From positions 2,232,001 to 2,296,000 of the forward strand of contig JAHLEZ010000001.1 in assembly GCA_020726505.1 (NCBI GenBank): a stretch of DNA of 64,000 bases, given 5' to 3'. The notes beneath the pieces were generated by a model, which saw only the letters and a program-made list of their open reading frames with translations, was not told the DNA's origin and did no database searches. Positions 22,475 to 33,965 of this stretch are shown piece by piece. Source of the DNA: Leptodontidium sp. MPI-SDFR-AT-0119. Taxonomy: Eukaryota > Ascomycota > Leotiomycetes > Helotiales > Leptodontidiaceae. Within the stretch, counting starts at the first letter, position 1. Every line of letters begins with the position of its first letter. The position numbers and the translations under genes are program-made.

Positions 22475-24247
22475 ATGCTGGAGGACGAGATCCGTATCTT
22501 GGATATCCTTCCGTATTGTGGTGCTGGATCACAGGCCCCCATACAATGCCAAGTCCGAGTTGTACGTCTGACTGACACGCCCTTCTATGATGTCTTGTCG
22601 TATCGATGGGGCAATCCCGAATGCACACGACATATACAAGTGGACGATCAATTGTCCTTCGTGACTGACAATCTTTACGCGGCACTGCTTCGACTGCGAC
22701 GCGAGGATGAGAAGAGAACTATCTGGATTGATCAGCTGTGTATCGACCAACTTAACATGGAAGAGAAGGTCGTCCAAATACGTTTGATGAGGCAGATATA
22801 CTCCAACTGCAGTCAGTGCTTCATCTGGATGGATGAGATCAACAACGGTATCTCTCAGGCCGACGCAGAATCGGTTCTCGATGTACTCAGCTGGATGGCA
22901 AATAGCAACCTTCCCGTTCCCCTTTGTCTTGCCTCCACGTCTACGTTTCAAGGTCCTATCCAAGCATTGAGAAGTATCGCCGTCGACGACCATCAGTGGT
23001 GGGAGCGCATTTGGACCGTCCAAGAAGCCATCCTGCCGTCCGACAAGGTTTTTCTCTGGGGTCCACTGCAACTACCATGGGACACACTCACTCGTTGTGC
23101 GAGAGTCTGGACAAGTAGCGGCCTACCCGCCGAGCTCAATAAGCTGGTTTCAAGATCCCACACCCCCGACTTGACAGACATCATAGAGCGGACGGTAGGA
23201 TGGCTGGTCTGCAACGTGATTTGGATCGACGGTGCCCATAATGGACAAGAAGAGCCAGTTCAGATCTTCATGAAATGGCGTGGCCGTAAAGCCTCCGAGC
23301 CAAGAGACAAAATCTTCGGTCTGCTAGGTTTGCTGCCATCGACCATGGAATTGCGCTATACGGACCAGTGCGACTACAGTACACCCACGGAGCAGGTGTA
23401 CTGTGCGTTCATGCTAGATATGATTTTAGATGATAAGGGGTTGCTCCCTCTCGCGGTCCAGGAACGTTTGACATTGGATAAAGGGAGTGACAACCTTCCC
23501 GCCTGGGTCAGCCATATGGACGACCGCGAAATGCCGAATCAGGTCGGTCGATTCTACCGTCGTTGGGGATATGACTCTTATGATGCGTGCGCTGGCCAAC
23601 GACTACACAAGAGGGCCCTTACCAATGAAGTCCAAGCCGCGAAGTCACATTCTCCAATGCGGACTTTGGGTGTGACGGGCGTTGCTGTCGATACAATTGC
23701 ATTGATTGGGGCCAAACTTCTCGCTCCTCAAGATACCAACAAAATGGCGGAAACATTACGGTCCTGGATGGACATGGCATCCAAGTATCACAAAACGCTA
23801 GTCAGTGGCTCGCTGGGGGATGCGTTCAAGAAAGTCTTTTACAAAGTCTTGGTGAATGACCGAGTCCGAAATGGTGAGGGGTGGGTGGTCAGAAGTCCCA
23901 AACGGCGTGACTTGGACCACATCTCGGAATTCGTACGCACTGGAGAAGACACCATCAGCGACCTCGGGGCTTGGGACCAGTACGTGTGCAACCAGACTTT
24001 CTTCATTACAAAGAACGGAATGATGGGCATGGGGCATTTGGAGACTGAGGTTGGGGACGAGGTTTGGGTCTTTGATGGGGGGAAAATGCCTTTTACGATC
24101 AGGAAGAGAGATTGCGGAGGCTCAAACGACTTTGATTTTGTGGGCTGTTGCTATGCTTATGGTATTATGGATGGAGAAGCATACAAACGCAATCAGAGCG
24201 CTTTGGCAGGATCTGGCGGGCCAAGGCGCACAATTCGACTGCACTAA
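22475..24247 (+). CDS. HET-domain protein (heterokaryon incompatibility)
   Basis: Intact single-exon gene of 590 aa. The HET domain (about residues 30-180) shows the family motifs in order: FYDVLSYRWGNPECTRHI, NLYAALLRLR, RTIWIDQLCIDQLNMEEK with VVQIRLMRQIYSNCSQCFIWM. Downstream is WWERIWTVQEAILPSDKVFLWG, then the REPRDKIFGLLGLL-type motif (here SEPRDKIFGLLGLLPST). A TIR-like enzymatic role has been proposed for HET domains in fungal non-self recognition and cell death. The start at 22475 follows a CACC context and lies about 30 residues before the first conserved block. The C-terminal half has no recognised partner domain. No NLR or prion-motif gene adjoins it. It is one of two HET loci in the window, and the other is dead. 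Confidence 0.92.
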   Translation: MLEDEIRILDILPYCGAGSQAPIQCQVRVVRLTDTPFYDVLSYRWGNPECTRHIQVDDQLSFVTDNLYAALLRLRREDEKRTIWIDQLCIDQLNMEEKVVQIRLMRQIYSNCSQCFIWMDEINNGISQADAESVLDVLSWMANSNLPVPLCLASTSTFQGPIQALRSIAVDDHQWWERIWTVQEAILPSDKVFLWGPLQLPWDTLTRCARVWTSSGLPAELNKLVSRSHTPDLTDIIERTVGWLVCNVIWIDGAHNGQEEPVQIFMKWRGRKASEPRDKIFGLLGLLPSTMELRYTDQCDYSTPTEQVYCAFMLDMILDDKGLLPLAVQERLTLDKGSDNLPAWVSHMDDREMPNQVGRFYRRWGYDSYDACAGQRLHKRALTNEVQAAKSHSPMRTLGVTGVAVDTIALIGAKLLAPQDTNKMAETLRSWMDMASKYHKTLVSGSLGDAFKKVFYKVLVNDRVRNGEGWVVRSPKRRDLDHISEFVRTGEDTISDLGAWDQYVCNQTFFITKNGMMGMGHLETEVGDEVWVFDGGKMPFTIRKRDCGGSNDFDFVGCCYAYGIMDGEAYKRNQSALAGSGGPRRTIRLH

Positions 24248-25070
24248 TCGAGAATAGTATACGTGATCTATGTTGCAGCGTTGAAGTGGTTTGAACTCTT
24301 TTATTTCATGATGTAAGACAGCCATACTGAGAATTCCTAGAGAAGATCTAGTGGGAAAGAAATACCAGATAAACCCTGCATGTAGGAACGAGACATAGGA
24401 AGCGGATCCATATTTTTAGCAGCAGTTTCCCATCTGATCCAGGGCCTGTCATCCACTCCACAGGCACCTAAAGTACCTGCCCAAGGTTATCTAGTTTCAT
24501 AGATCCTATCAACCATTACCTACCTAGGTAAGACGGAATATCTGAGCACTACCATTTCACTATTATAAGCATCAGTAAGTGATAATTTTACACAGATTGC
24601 TGAAGAAGAACGAAACATTAAATCCAAAGTTAACACTGTATATCTTGAGTTCAGCATGGGAAATAGATGAGGTAGCCCAGAGCAGAGATCAGCAACTATA
24701 AAATGGATATTGACCTAACTACCTTGCATGTCTCAGATCTGCAGGGAAGAGGAGATCTCGATCTTCGAAGTACATCGTGTTTCTGTTTGGGTGGCTAAAT
24801 TCTCGAACTGACATGTCTCTGTTCCGAGATAGGCAGGACGATTGCTTCATCAAGTAGAATCTACGTCCACTTGGGTTTCAGTGCATAGCGTACTTCCAGC
24901 GATACGAGGAGGACTCCATCTCCTATTTCGGAAGTGGGAGCTCCCCAAGAGCTGTATCGATCCGAAACGTATGTGCCTGGACGCACATGATATCCGAAGC
25001 TGCCATTTTGCTTTGTTATTCTTCTCACTGAAGAATTTCACCTCTTCAGCTTCACCAATCTACTTGCAAT
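24248..25070. other. Intergenic between HET gene and UstYa-like gene
   Basis: 823 bp with no supported coding sequence, RNA or repeat. The last part is probably the promoter and 5' leader of the UstYa-like gene. Confidence 0.5.
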
Positions 25071-26132
25071 ATGTTTTCCAGTCCCGAAGAAGCCTACAGT
25101 TCTGTGGCTGGAGAGGAACCGTATAACGACAAGAGCGAGGACTCGAGCTCCCTTCTGCCCCCAACATCTTGCAGCCGATGCTCCAACTCGAGACCATCAA
25201 GACGAATATGGATTTTGACAGGTTTGAATGCAGCAATGCTTCTGGCATCTCTGTCTCTATTCGGCTCATGGTGGTATCAAACTTGTTGGGTTCGTAATTC
25301 TGCATACAAGCATGTCTCCAGTCATTGTAAGTAAAAGCCTCTAACAAAACTTTGTTTCCTTTCCATCAATCACCTCTTATCTCTGGCTTACTTGTATCTC
25401 CCAGCTCCTATATTCGATCGCCTGGACCTAGACCCCTCGCTCACAAAAATAAACGGCACATTCCCACCACCACGGCAGAGACCCAATCCCACTGCCGACA
25501 AAGTCTGGGATGAGATCCTCATTGACCGTTTCATACCAATTTCGCGAGCCGAGATCGTGAAGATGGGCAAGAATCCAGATGTATGTAATTTCAACACGAA
25601 TACGTGCTCTTTTCCATATCCCTTATCCCCTATCCACGTGAAAACTCTGTTCAGTCTTTGAATACCGACCATTGATCTGATTATACATTTAGACTGCCGT
25701 CAAACTTCTGGACAGTGACTGGGGGCTCGGCGGCGATGCCTACGCCGCGGGACTTGACGTCTTCCATCAACTCCATTGCGTGGATTTCCTCCGCCGAACA
25801 GCCTACGGGACGTATTACAACGAGACCAGCCCGCTACAAGCAGGTGGCAAGCTGCACATGGCAGAAGTTCACGTCAACCATTGCGTCGACCTGTTAGTAC
25901 AGCAGCTACAGTGCGGCGGGAACTTGAACCTGTTCACTCTGCATTGGGTAGAGTCGGAAAAGTTCCCTTCGCCGGATTTTTCTATCCTAGGCAGTGTGCA
26001 AACTTTCAGAATGTGTGGGATTGGCGGATGGAGAATACGCTGGATTCACACATGTTCAAGGAGGTTTTCAGCTCCGGTGTTAAGCCGGAGGGGATTCAGC
26101 AGGCATCGAATCTGTTTGCTCTAGATCATTGA
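25071..26132 (+). pseudogene. UstYa-family (DUF3328) gene with a frameshift
   Basis: UstYa-like proteins are oxidases/cyclases in fungal RiPP and other secondary-metabolite pathways. Exons are 25071-25326, 25405-25580 and 25693-26132. There is one N-terminal transmembrane helix (RIWILTGLNAAMLLASLSLF), then the luminal domain with both family motifs, FHQLHCVDFLRR and EVHVNHCVDLLVQQLQC (HxxHC twice). Up to SPDFSI (25981) the frame is intact. The expected next block, RQCANFQNVWDWRMEN, is one frame over, needing one more base near 25985-25990. Without correction the protein ends in an unrelated tail at 26124; with it, the natural end is 26132. A cryptic 43-47-nt intron is possible but would delete conserved residues. 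It is either a recent pseudogene or an assembly error. No peptide precursor was found nearby. Confidence 0.8.
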
Positions 26133-28671
26133 AAGAGGGACGTTGTAGTGATTTATTGTGCTTACCATAGGGAGGAGGGATTAAATCTTAAGTCGTCATC
26201 AATCATGAGTATGAAGTTATATGACAGCATGTATATAGTTGGTATGTGCTGTCGCGTAAGGCAGCTCTTAAGATTAGGAGATCCATGGTTCGAAAGGGCT
26301 GGGTTTTCATGATGGCGGCATTTGTGGGCGGAATGCGAGGAGACTGCGGGGTGACAAAGGGATCGAATGCCAGAAAATTAAACTTTCTGCCAAGTCAGCC
26401 CTGAAGCTAAAATACAAGTGCCGCCTCCACTGACAAGCGAGAGAAAGAAAACAAAGTTTTTTCGCCAATAGCGAAGGTGCGATCGACATGACCGACGATG
26501 ATCCAAATAGTAGAGAAATCAATGAGTTCCCATGAAGAAAAACACCAATGTGAAATCTATGGAAAGAGAAAAGTGGCTTGAATGAGACCAATAGACGTTT
26601 GGTCGATCTTATTCCCGGATAAAAAATTGTATCATACCATATCAGATCGCTTCGCCTACCACAATCTCCATTTGCCTTGCGCAAAAGTCAGTTCTAACCT
26701 TCGTCCTTAGCGCACCCGAGATGTCCGATTAATTTAACATGTGCAGAGCTTACGTAAGCATGAGAACATACATATATCCTCTGGCGAGGAATAGTTTTCG
26801 GCAATCTTATTCAAATTTCAAACAGCGCTGAAAGCAGTTCGCCCTCAGATGGATCGGTCAGACTCTGGATTGAACCCCCATTCGGCGTACGACTTCTCGT
26901 CCCCGACAATACATCCTTACGATGTACCTGGAGACGTTTATGGGCTCCCTCTAGAGGATTGGAGAAGATTCCCACCTGATGAGGAACAAAACACGAGACA
27001 AAAGTTGAGGTGAGGCATCTCCATTGAACAAAGCTGTTGTGAGAAATTGAAATGCCCAGCTGACATTCTGAAAGGGAGAATCCTGCAAGGACATACCTGA
27101 TGAGCTTTGTCGTTCGCACGTGGTTGTTCCTTACTTGTCAACATTAGAGGCAATCCACTTCCAGCCTCTACGAAATGCCCAAACAGTCACCGATCATCAT
27201 TTGCACCGACTGTGGAGGCATTTTTCAGGTTACAACCAACCAATCTGATGCATCCCGATCTTTTTGCTGTTATGTATGTCGGAGGTTCTGCGAATAGCGC
27301 AACTTTCTGTGCGATGAGTCTACTTATGCCTGTGCGTGTTCATAAACGCAGTTTCATAACATGTTATGGGTATTTTCCGCAAATAGTTCAAGATATGCTC
27401 GTGGCGCCGTCGTACTCGTTGTTAGTGAGAAATTTGAAACTGGTTGGGGAAACGGCTTGGGTTGTCTGCTAGAAAGCTGCTAGCACAGATGGTCCCGTAT
27501 GTACATTTTTGATCTGACTCGATGGAAAGGTACTCGGATAAGCGAACCCTTGGATGTCATTGCACCACCCGGCCAGTTTTTGCAAGGAAATTAGCACATA
27601 ATATCGGGAATCACTAACTCATGCTTAATACTCATATCATAGAGCACAGTCATTGAAACAGATCACACGCAATTCGCTGATAACGTCACAGGCGCACACT
27701 TGTTGTCGTTAACAACGCACGGCTTTTTTCCTGGACATACTTTGCAGCCAAATGTATGACATTACAGCTCGGTTTAAATTTGGCATGAATTGTCAACTTA
27801 TTTTTCTCCTTTTCATCTTATTTAGGCACGGTCTAGCATTCCGATGAAGTCGGTTTGTTGTCTAAACGAAAAGAACTATCGAGTCGAATAATATTTTTAC
27901 CAACTCATTTAATCAAATTTGAAATAGCCATTTAAGAAAACCAAGCCTTAAACTCGTTATGAGGTCTTTTCCCAGGCGGCCATCCACAATCCTCGGGGCC
28001 AGGGGACCTCGCCACTCGCTTCGCAACGGTCTGAAAGCACCTTCTCGGCTTGGCATGACCCCTCCCTTTTTGAGTACCAAACAGTCTTAGGTATACCAAA
28101 TCATCACTTGATCTATAGGTACATCGCTTGGTGGTATTGCAAGCGTCAAATTCTTTCCGGCATTAGAAGGAGGATTGGGGGTCGAAAATAGAGGCTGTGG
28201 TCTGGTAGATTTTCTTGAGAAGTCTTCCTTGTGACTCTGACGTTGTCGCCCAAGACCAGGTATATAACTCTGTGAATAGTACATGAAAGTCGTGTTAGGT
28301 GCATATCTTGGAGCGTGAAGCTCCGCGTGTTAGCTTACCCTTTCAACACGACTTATGATGTCTATTTAACGCAGTGGGCCTATGTCGGTCATTTTGATTT
28401 GATCTTGGGATTCTCGGAAGGTGCAAAGCGGGTAGAGGGACAGCGAGGACTTCCCAGTCCTGGCGGAATCAGGGTGTTCACTGAGACAGGAAGTCAGAAC
28501 AGTACCTAACTTACGTTTACTAGGGAAAGAGCAAGTGATCATAAGAAGTCTTTGTCTTTATCAATGTAACGGTTCGTAACATGTTCGTTTTGTGTACGAA
28601 ATTCCAATCCAGCTGCTGCTTTGCGAACTTCAAGGCGAAATCACACAATACCACACAATACCATCTTCAAG
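26133..28671. other. Gene-poor stretch
   Basis: About 2.5 kb with only short, unconvincing open frames on both strands. The one segment with protein-like composition is a possible small exon at 26849-27009 (listed separately). I see no transposon ends, long repeats or RNA genes. Confidence 0.5.
26849..27009 (+). other. Possible first exon of a small unrecognised gene
   Basis: From ATG 26849 the frame reads MDRSDSGLNPHSAYDFSS, then PYDVPGDVYGLPLEDWRRFP, and reaches AG|GTGAGG, a plausible splice donor at 27010. A candidate acceptor follows a GCTGACAT branch-like site, after CTGAAAG near 27076. The joined product would stay under about 80 residues. Composition is protein-like but I do not recognise it. 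Confidence 0.25.
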
Positions 28672-29252
28672 ATGGATAAAACTGCGCGTTTGATCGTTCT
28701 GAGCCTCATTTTGGTGGCTCTAGAGGTTGGCTTTGGCCTGGGGGTCGAATGGAAGAAGCCGGGAGGGATTCGGTTTCGATACGCTCCCTTTCTGTTATCT
28801 ATTGCGACTGTAGGCCTCAGCAACTTATTTAGGCTACCCAGACTAATTTCTGACTCTAGTTCGGCATGGGAATCATTGGCGACGTGGTTTTTGCGGTTCT
28901 TCGGGCTCGGCGTAGCGCGAGCTGCAAAGGGCTTCGTTTCGGGTTCAAGGCTGCTGCTTTCGCTCTGTCTTCTTTGACGTTTGTCATGTCAGCAACCGAT
29001 TACGACGATTCTCGACGCGGCATTGGGGGAGACAGTTTGAACTCTCTCACCCATGTCAGTCTGGTTGCTTCGGTCGTTGGGCTCGTGTTCGAGGGATGGT
29101 ACGCGGGGGTTCACTGGCGCGAGTGGGACGATCCCATCGATAACTCAGCACCACAACCAGCGAGTACCCGTGGCTCCAGCGGCATTGGTGATATCAGGAA
29201 TGGTCGCGGTCGTGGTCGTGGTCGAGGTGGTGTGATCCAACGAAGGACGTAG
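28672..29252 (+). CDS. Small predicted four-helix membrane protein with Arg-Gly tail
   Basis: Unrecognised. Exons 28672-28809 and 28860-29252 join across a 50-bp GTAGGC...TCTAG intron containing a GACTAAT/CTGAC branch site, giving 176 aa. Hydrophobic segments are at about residues 7-25 (LIVLSLILVALEVGFGLGV), 38-62 (PFLLSIAT joined to FGMGIIGDVVFAVL), 75-90 (AAAFALSSLTFVMS) and 110-127 (HVSLVASVVGLVFEG). A cytosolic-type tail follows, ending in an Arg-Gly run (GRGRGRGRGG). The layout resembles the small four-helix MARVEL-like proteins common in fungi, but no signature residue proves that. The ATG sits in a good context (AAGATGG). Splicing is supported because it alone yields four well-spaced helices and a single frame. 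Confidence 0.6.
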
Positions 29253-30405
29253 AGTCTTTCCGAGGAGGGAACCTCGTTAAAAAACTCACCAACGGGAATC
29301 ACAACCCGTAAACATGTGGCGGCGGTATGGCACTGGTACGGGGTAGCGAACCATACATGCGAACCTCCGCCCTCTTTGAGTAATGCCTTCACGTGGCAGA
29401 GGGTGTCAGTACTCGAATCGACGAAAACAACATGAACCGTTCAATTAATCGATTCGACGAAGCCAAAGTTACTCACAACCAAACAGAACGACGCTATGCA
29501 GAACCTATTTGAGCGAATCCGGATATCAACCTTTCGATAACAAAAACTCAATCATACAGATGACGGACACGCACAGTGACAAGATCCAAAAACCAGTATT
29601 GATTGGCAGGCCTTGGAATTCTTCAACCAGCCAGACAGAATGTCGAAAACCAGTGACTCCGATCTTGCCAAGATGTCACCCTAGACTAATTGGTTTGAAC
29701 CCCGGAAACAGAGACTAGGAGTCGAATGGCGTCACCTTTTTCCGTCAATGGATTGACGGAACAGACAAAGAGAAAAAGACGAACGAACGCCCGTACGAAT
29801 CAAATCCAGTAATTACAACACTGGAACTTGATGTCAAAAAATATGCAGAATTGAAAGCCCTCTATAGCTATTGCTCACTTATGGCTCACACAGAGCCACG
29901 CCGATACCCGCAACCATGGAGGATGAGCGCAGTAAACATCAAGTTTAGGGTTGGGGATCTCATATCTCTCAAGGACAAAACTCTTCCAACCAATGTTTCC
30001 GAGCAAATTTATTCTTAGAATAAGTGATGAGTTGTTTCGTGGCAGAATAGCGTTTTAATTTATGAAACTTCGTAAAGAAGGCTCGGGCGGATACAACGCT
30101 AAAATGAAAGCGAGAAAACTCAGTCGGCCGAGCTTGACATCACTCTTCTAATTTACCGTGCGGGTACACGCTACCGGATTTATAATGTTCTTGGAGTTCT
30201 ATACTTCAGATCCTCTATATCTACTTGACTTGCATTTTCTCTCCTCAACTTGGAGACAATACCTACACATACATACGCACAATCACTAGCCGCCACACAT
30301 ACTTTGTATCTCAAGTCCCTACTTACTTTCTACGTCCCTTGTCGTCCTACACCACCGTCCGTCTTTGCCCACGGAGCTCACAATTTGAACCCAGAATTGA
30401 GCAAA
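29253..30405. other. Gap
   Basis: 1.15 kb with no supported gene. The last 150 bp are pyrimidine-rich and probably the leader of the next ORF. Confidence 0.5.
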
Positions 30406-31224
30406 ATGCGGTATACCTGTCTTATGATACTCTGCATCACGATCACTCTCGCAGCACTCCTGAGCGCTATTCCACCGACGACAGGTCGCGAAGTTGCCAA
30501 TGCTCGCAAGAGTTACTTGATCACTATCTCTTTCATATTTGTTCTTGGTATATTGTTTGAAGCCCGCCTTGTCCGCAGCCGTCGTAATTCGCAGATTCGA
30601 AACTATGCGAACCACAGCGAGAGTCTTGAATGCAGAGTAAAGTGTGCTCAGGAAATGCTTAGCCAAGGCCAAAGCGCTGCTCTAAATCATTGGCATAGAA
30701 ACAATGTCATGCGCGCGTTCTTGGATAAATACGGCGAGGAAATGGATCGCGTTCAGCAGGTACTGGGTTGGGAGAAGATAGAACTTGACAAATCGGCTTT
30801 ACAAAACTTTGAATTTGACGGAGTTGAAATTGAGAAAGGACATGGGGGTCGGGGGCTGGCCTTAGTACGACTCGTGAGGTTATTATTGGATATCAGGATC
30901 GAATTGCTGATAGAACACGCAAAGTATATCGCAAGCCTTTCAGAAGGTTATTTGAAATTTTCGTCTACCGAGAGCATGTGTTGGGAGTACAAGCGCCTCG
31001 AGGTTCATATTGAAGATTTTTGGGCTCGGGGCTGGGGACATATAATCAACTCCCGAGGTATCAGCCAGGATAAACTGAAACTTCAGCGATGCTTTGAAGG
31101 CATTCCGGGCTCAATTTCGCTCATGGCTTTCGTACGACGTGAATGGGCAACATGGGGTCCTTGGAATGGTGGGAACTACGTCTTGGGGTATGAATTTCAA
31201 TTTGCGAAAGTTAAGAAAGAATGA
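30406..31224 (+). CDS. Hypothetical two-helix membrane protein
   Basis: Unrecognised single-exon ORF of 272 aa starting at an ATG in a good context (CAAAATGC). Two close hydrophobic segments, residues 4-24 (TCLMILCITITLAALLSAI) and 37-53 (YLITISFIFVLGILFEA), are followed by a basic stretch (RLVRSRRNSQIR). A soluble helical C-terminal domain of about 200 residues follows, rich in Trp near its end (REWATWGPWNGGNYVLGYEF). Length, composition and the absence of stops argue for a real gene. A membrane hairpin with a cytosolic domain is an inference. Flanks are gene-poor on both sides, and no functional context is visible. Confidence 0.55.
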   Translation: MRYTCLMILCITITLAALLSAIPPTTGREVANARKSYLITISFIFVLGILFEARLVRSRRNSQIRNYANHSESLECRVKCAQEMLSQGQSAALNHWHRNNVMRAFLDKYGEEMDRVQQVLGWEKIELDKSALQNFEFDGVEIEKGHGGRGLALVRLVRLLLDIRIELLIEHAKYIASLSEGYLKFSSTESMCWEYKRLEVHIEDFWARGWGHIINSRGISQDKLKLQRCFEGIPGSISLMAFVRREWATWGPWNGGNYVLGYEFQFAKVKKE

Positions 31225-32382
31225 CAATAGGTCATGCAAATGAATTGTTTTATATTTAAATGAGCTTATTCGTCATTTTGAGACTTATTACGATTTTGGG
31301 AGGAGTTTCCACATTGTTTGTGCAGCACACCGAAGACTCGCGAAATGTCTTGTTATTTATCTTTGCCGGCTCTTTGTAGAAGCACTAGGGTGTTGTGAGT
31401 TTATTATCGATATTATGTTTTATCTTGTCAAACTTATAGGAAGGTAAGGTGTATTTTAATTATCAAGTCATTTCAATACATTACCTCGGCCATACCACGA
31501 GGAAAGTCAGCTGAATGCTCTGGTCCTGTGAGTGGTGTTGTTTCTGGTAATAAATATGTTGAACTCTATCAATAAATAAGTACTACTGGTTCTGGGATAT
31601 GAAGATAAAATTATATAGGTGCTCGTTATGGTTATCGTCCGTGAGGTGTTGCTCTATGAACTCCTGGCCTAGAAGTGCCGCGCTTTCCGCGGCCTTTCTC
31701 CTTCGTCAAGATCGTAAATACACGTATCGCTTTTTGACTGCAGCTCTTTATGGGAATACCATGGTAACAGGAGATTTTCTACCTTGATTCCTCGAGATGG
31801 TGTCTCGTACGTACTGTAGTGTCAGTCTAATCGCTCGCTTCGGCACGCCCTTCCGGTTCGCGGGGTATTGCCAATGTTGTTTTTGTTGACGCAGTATTTT
31901 CTGGCGTCCGGTCTCTACCAGGTACCTTTCAAATCTTGAGGAATAAGGATTGAATTTTGGGCGTTTTTGCAATCTGTGAATTTTCCGTTTACACACACCC
32001 GCAGTCACTTCTCACACGTCCAGCTTGCGAGATAAGCTGCGTTCATGACCCGAATGATCATCACCGAATCTTGCCCATTTCGTCCGAGCGATCTTAATAG
32101 ATCATTTTCAAGTCCCATGTCTATTGTCCTTCCCATATGTAATGAGTATCAGCTAGAGCTCTTTGTTGGGGTTCCAATTGCCGGGTGCGATGTGCCGAAA
32201 CTCCTTCTTAATCGGGATCATGCATCAGTCTACAGAGCAGCTAAAGATTCGTCTCAAGATAGATATGATTTTCAATTAAGCCTATCCAGACTAATTCCAC
32301 AATGCTTAGATCGAATAAGCCTTTTGACAGCTCGGGATATTGATCGACCCGAGTCTAGACCTATTTCCTGGCTCCATGCACT
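31225..32382. other. Gap
   Basis: No supported gene. A 115-codon open frame at 32045-32392 overlaps the next ORF in another frame and might be an upstream exon, but I could not find splice sites joining them. Confidence 0.4.
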
Positions 32383-33018
32383 ATGTCCTTAATTTGGTCA
32401 ACGTCGTCTAGGTCGATTTCACATCCGCATCTACTTCACAGTCTGGGACTTGTAAATTCCATATTTGAAGTCCCTGGAGTTACTGAGATATTGCATTCAG
32501 TCAAGGATAGCTCTGGCATGACCGAAGTGCAGAAATCGCAATGCTCAAAGACCAGTCACATGAAGGACTCTTCATCAGGATCTTCGCCAGACGGAGATTG
32601 TATGAGATCAGCACCAGAAACCTCGGAGTCTACCAACATGCGGGTTTCAAGAGAAGAGAGTGAGGATCTTACAGTGAATATGGACAATGCAACGGAATGG
32701 ACGGCGAATGCCATGTCGAGCGACACATCAGATTTCGAACTCTCGGAAAAGATGTTGTCAAGGTCTTCCAACAATTTTGACATTACTAAGGACTCCTTTC
32801 CATCTCCTGGTAATCTCTTCCAACGAGATTTCAAGCACCCAAATATTTCACATGGAGTTCATAGTGCTGTATCAGTCCAAGTTCATCAACCAGAGAGCGT
32901 GTCAGTGGAGCCAGTATCACAACCATCATCACGGTTTTCGTCTCCGGACGGGCTGTGGCCATTAAGCCTTATAGCTGCGAAATCGGCATTTTGGACAAGT
33001 CTTGACGATGAAGATTGA
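32383..33018 (+). CDS. Hypothetical Ser-rich acidic protein
   Basis: A 211-aa open frame from an ATG, unrecognised. The central region is rich in Ser, Asp and Glu (SSSGSSPDGDCMRSAPETSE; SSDTSDFELSEKM), and it ends in AFWTSLDDED. It lacks any domain, signal or membrane segment, which fits a disordered protein. The clean length over 200 codons in an otherwise stop-rich region is the main support. It might be the last exon of a longer gene, or spurious. Confidence 0.35.
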   Translation: MSLIWSTSSRSISHPHLLHSLGLVNSIFEVPGVTEILHSVKDSSGMTEVQKSQCSKTSHMKDSSSGSSPDGDCMRSAPETSESTNMRVSREESEDLTVNMDNATEWTANAMSSDTSDFELSEKMLSRSSNNFDITKDSFPSPGNLFQRDFKHPNISHGVHSAVSVQVHQPESVSVEPVSQPSSRFSSPDGLWPLSLIAAKSAFWTSLDDED

Positions 33019-33965
33019 TTGAAGTGGCCCTTTAATTCGTCCAATATTATCGATATAAGTGATACTTCAACATTTTCTAGTGCTTCCATAGGAGCCACCA
33101 ATTCTGTATGGTGAGACTCGGATGGTGCGTGGAGGTGATGGTGGAATCTTTGGGTATGAAGTTTGGACAGGGCCCGGCGCCGATTATCATGAGTACATCT
33201 TGTTATTTATCGGGTTTGTTCAGTCTAGGCTAATAATCGATTCTTAATACACCGCTGTCTTCACTGTCGTAGAAAGTGAATCGGTGTTTGGGAATATCCG
33301 AATATCGTGGTGGCTACCGATGCGTCCGTACTGCTGATTGACAGCTGCCGATGGAATTACCATCCAATAAGCCAATTCCGCTAAAATAAATCCATTCTGA
33401 CAAACAGATCAGTCTAGATTCTTCAATAAAGCAGTCAGACCCGCTGGACGCCACACGTCGCTGTCCGGAAAGTCCCCGCGGGCATTTTGCGGACCTAGTA
33501 AAAAGATCTATTCGGACCTTTTGTGGCGGCAAACGGTTTCGTCAACGATTACGACGCTGTATTTTCTAGTGGAATAAACTTGATTGATTTGATCAAAACT
33601 GGACGCAAATGACAGCTAAACATGTGCCAAGCTATTGAAACTCGGCTACGTTAAAGGGGTAATAAGCGAAGGGAAACAAATGGCCTCGTAGGTGGTGTGT
33701 CAAGTTGGAGACATTGAAAATCTGGGGGTCGTGTAGAATACATTTGCTATTAAGAATGCGTAAAGACTCAAAGGCAGAGACTGAAAAGGTCTTGAATTTT
33801 TAGATGCCCGAGAATGATAAATCTTACATTCCCGCTGTTCAAAACTTGAAAATGTTCGTCAAGTCCTTTCACCTTTTCATGACCTCAATGTTCCCCACAT
33901 TTCCCTTGACATCAACAAAATCACCACTACTCATCGAACTTGTAGTGACTCTTGGTATGACACTT
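33019..33965. other. Gap
   Basis: No supported gene on either strand. The right end may include decayed 3' sequence of the permease pseudogene. Confidence 0.45.

Noticed and set aside
26307..26684. 125-codon minus-strand frame
   Set aside because: No recognisable domain, odd composition, no splice or start support.
25071..28671. Search for a RiPP precursor near the UstYa-like gene
   Set aside because: No secreted ORF with repeated cores flanked by Lys-Arg sites was found in the neighbouring sequence.
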